Below are positions 5,874 to 6,733 of a DNA stretch of 6,733 bases, in pieces. The notes under the pieces were generated by a model. The model did not search any database, was not told the origin of the DNA, and worked only from the letters and a program-made list of their open reading frames with translations. The position numbers and the translations under genes are program-made. The DNA comes from JBKDZR01 sp047971485 (GTDB taxonomy: Bacteria; Pseudomonadota; Alphaproteobacteria; Rhodobacterales; Rhodobacteraceae): positions 1 through 6,733 of the forward strand of contig JBKDZR010000137.1 in assembly GCA_047971485.1 (NCBI GenBank), read 5' to 3'. The first letter of the stretch is position 1; the number at the start of each line of letters is the position of its first letter.

Positions 5874-6733
5874 ATGCGGTTGGGCATCACCGGCGGGACC
5901 GGGCTGGTCGGGCGGTTCATCGTCCGGGCGGCCCTGTCTTGGGGCTGGCACGTGCATGTCCTGTCGCGGCACCGGGCCGGCCTGGTCCCTGGGGCGCAAT
6001 GGCACCCCTATGATCTGGCGGATCCCGCGCCGCGCCTGCCCACGGGCCTGGATGCGCTGATCCATGCTGCCTTTGATCATCAACCAGGCCGTTACAGGGG
6101 TGGTGAGGGCGATGATCCCGCCGGGTTTCTGCGCCGCAATCTGGACGGATCGCTGCGGCTGTTCGCGGCGGCGCGGGCAAGCGGGGTTGCCCGTGTGCTG
6201 TTCCTGTCTTCGCGCGCAGTCTTTGGCGGCTACCCCAGCGGCACATCCCTGTCCGAGGATCTGCCCCCCCACCCGGATACCCTGTATGGTCAGGCCAAGC
6301 ATATGGCGGAACAAGGGCTTGCGGATCTGGCCGCCCCTGGCTTTGCCCCCATCACCCTGCGCGCCACAGGGGTCTATGGCCCGTCTCTGGGCGGTGGCGC
6401 GCATAAATGGACCGATCTGTTCCGGGCCTGGCACGGGGGCGAAACCGTTGCCCCGCGCCGGGGCAGTGAGGTCCATGGCGCGGATCTGGCCGATGGGGTG
6501 TACCGGCTGCTGGGGGCCCCTGCCCCGCCACGGATCGCCCATGCCTCGGACCTGCTTCTGGATCACCGCGATCTGCTGACCGAGGCCGAGCACATCGCCG
6601 GCCCCCACGGTCCGTTGCCGGATCGCACGACCGGCAAGGTAAGCCTGCTGGAGTGTGCGGCACTGACCAGGCTGGGCTGGCGCCCCGGCGGCATGGGGCT
6701 GCTGCACCGGGATTTGCCGGGAATGCTGGCTGA
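5874..6733 (+). CDS. NAD(P)-dependent epimerase/dehydratase (extended SDR), 3' end missing
   Basis: The frame is open from the ATG at 5874 to the right edge, giving 286 complete residues with no in-frame stop, so the gene is cut by the window. It is an extended short-chain dehydrogenase/reductase. The N-terminal TGGTGLVG (6-13) is the GxxGxxG cofactor loop. Strand two ends in VLSRHRA, without the acidic residue typical of NAD enzymes, which suggests NADP. FLSSRAVFGG (110-119) carries the catalytic serine region, YGQAK gives Y138 and K142, and LRATGVYGP (162-170) is the usual substrate-loop signature. The family epimerises, dehydrates or reduces nucleotide sugars; the substrate is not readable. 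The start sits two bases after the glycosyltransferase stop, with GAAGG just upstream inside that gene, so expression is coupled. The final TGA in the window (6731-6733) is out of frame. At this length only a few residues are probably missing. Confidence 0.88.
   Translation, partial: MRLGITGGTGLVGRFIVRAALSWGWHVHVLSRHRAGLVPGAQWHPYDLADPAPRLPTGLDALIHAAFDHQPGRYRGGEGDDPAGFLRRNLDGSLRLFAAARASGVARVLFLSSRAVFGGYPSGTSLSEDLPPHPDTLYGQAKHMAEQGLADLAAPGFAPITLRATGVYGPSLGGGAHKWTDLFRAWHGGETVAPRRGSEVHGADLADGVYRLLGAPAPPRIAHASDLLLDHRDLLTEAEHIAGPHGPLPDRTTGKVSLLECAALTRLGWRPGGMGLLHRDLPGMLA

Noticed and set aside
5814..6707. Minus-strand open frame opposite the SDR gene (297 codons)
   Set aside because: The plus strand carries a complete set of SDR motifs in one frame (TGGTGLVG, YGQAK, ATGVYGP). 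The minus-strand translation is Gln/Arg/Pro-rich without motifs.

Overview
This is a GC-rich window (roughly two thirds G+C by eye) that looks like chromosomal DNA of an alphaproteobacterium, most likely of the Rhodobacterales/Paracoccus type. The lineage is inferred from base composition, alphaproteobacterial-looking protein sequences and the YcjX/YcjF pair; no phylogenetic marker is present. I see no mobile element, CRISPR array, tRNA or rRNA.

Layout. Positions 49-4630 hold four genes on the minus strand, in transcription order: ycjX (a Ras-like P-loop stress GTPase, 4630-3224), ycjF (a DUF697/TIGR01620 membrane protein, 3087-2047), an alpha/beta-fold hydrolase (1865-1029) and a PLP-dependent threonine/serine dehydratase (1032-49). 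The last two overlap by four bases (ATGA). Gaps of 136 and 181 bp separate the first three genes. Positions 5029-6733 hold two genes on the plus strand with two bases between them: a glycogenin-like (GT8-type) glycosyltransferase and an extended-SDR NAD(P)-dependent epimerase/dehydratase. The SDR gene starts at 5874 and is still open at the right edge of the window. A divergent 398-bp intergenic region (4631-5028) separates the two groups and carries several dyads.

How the genes may work together. YcjX and YcjF are a conserved pair linked in enterobacteria to the phage-shock (cell envelope stress) regulon; no psp gene is visible here. The downstream hydrolase and dehydratase look like small-molecule enzymes, and their overlap suggests coupled translation. 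The plus-strand pair fits surface or intracellular glycoconjugate synthesis: one enzyme transfers a sugar and the other may modify a nucleotide sugar. Substrates cannot be read from the sequence.

Most of the window is ordinary. The least explained signals are a roughly 60-bp imperfect repeat shared by the left edge (21-80) and the divergent intergenic region (4905-4963), and the nested or mutually exclusive dyads in that same region. I found nothing that I can defend as a wholly new system.
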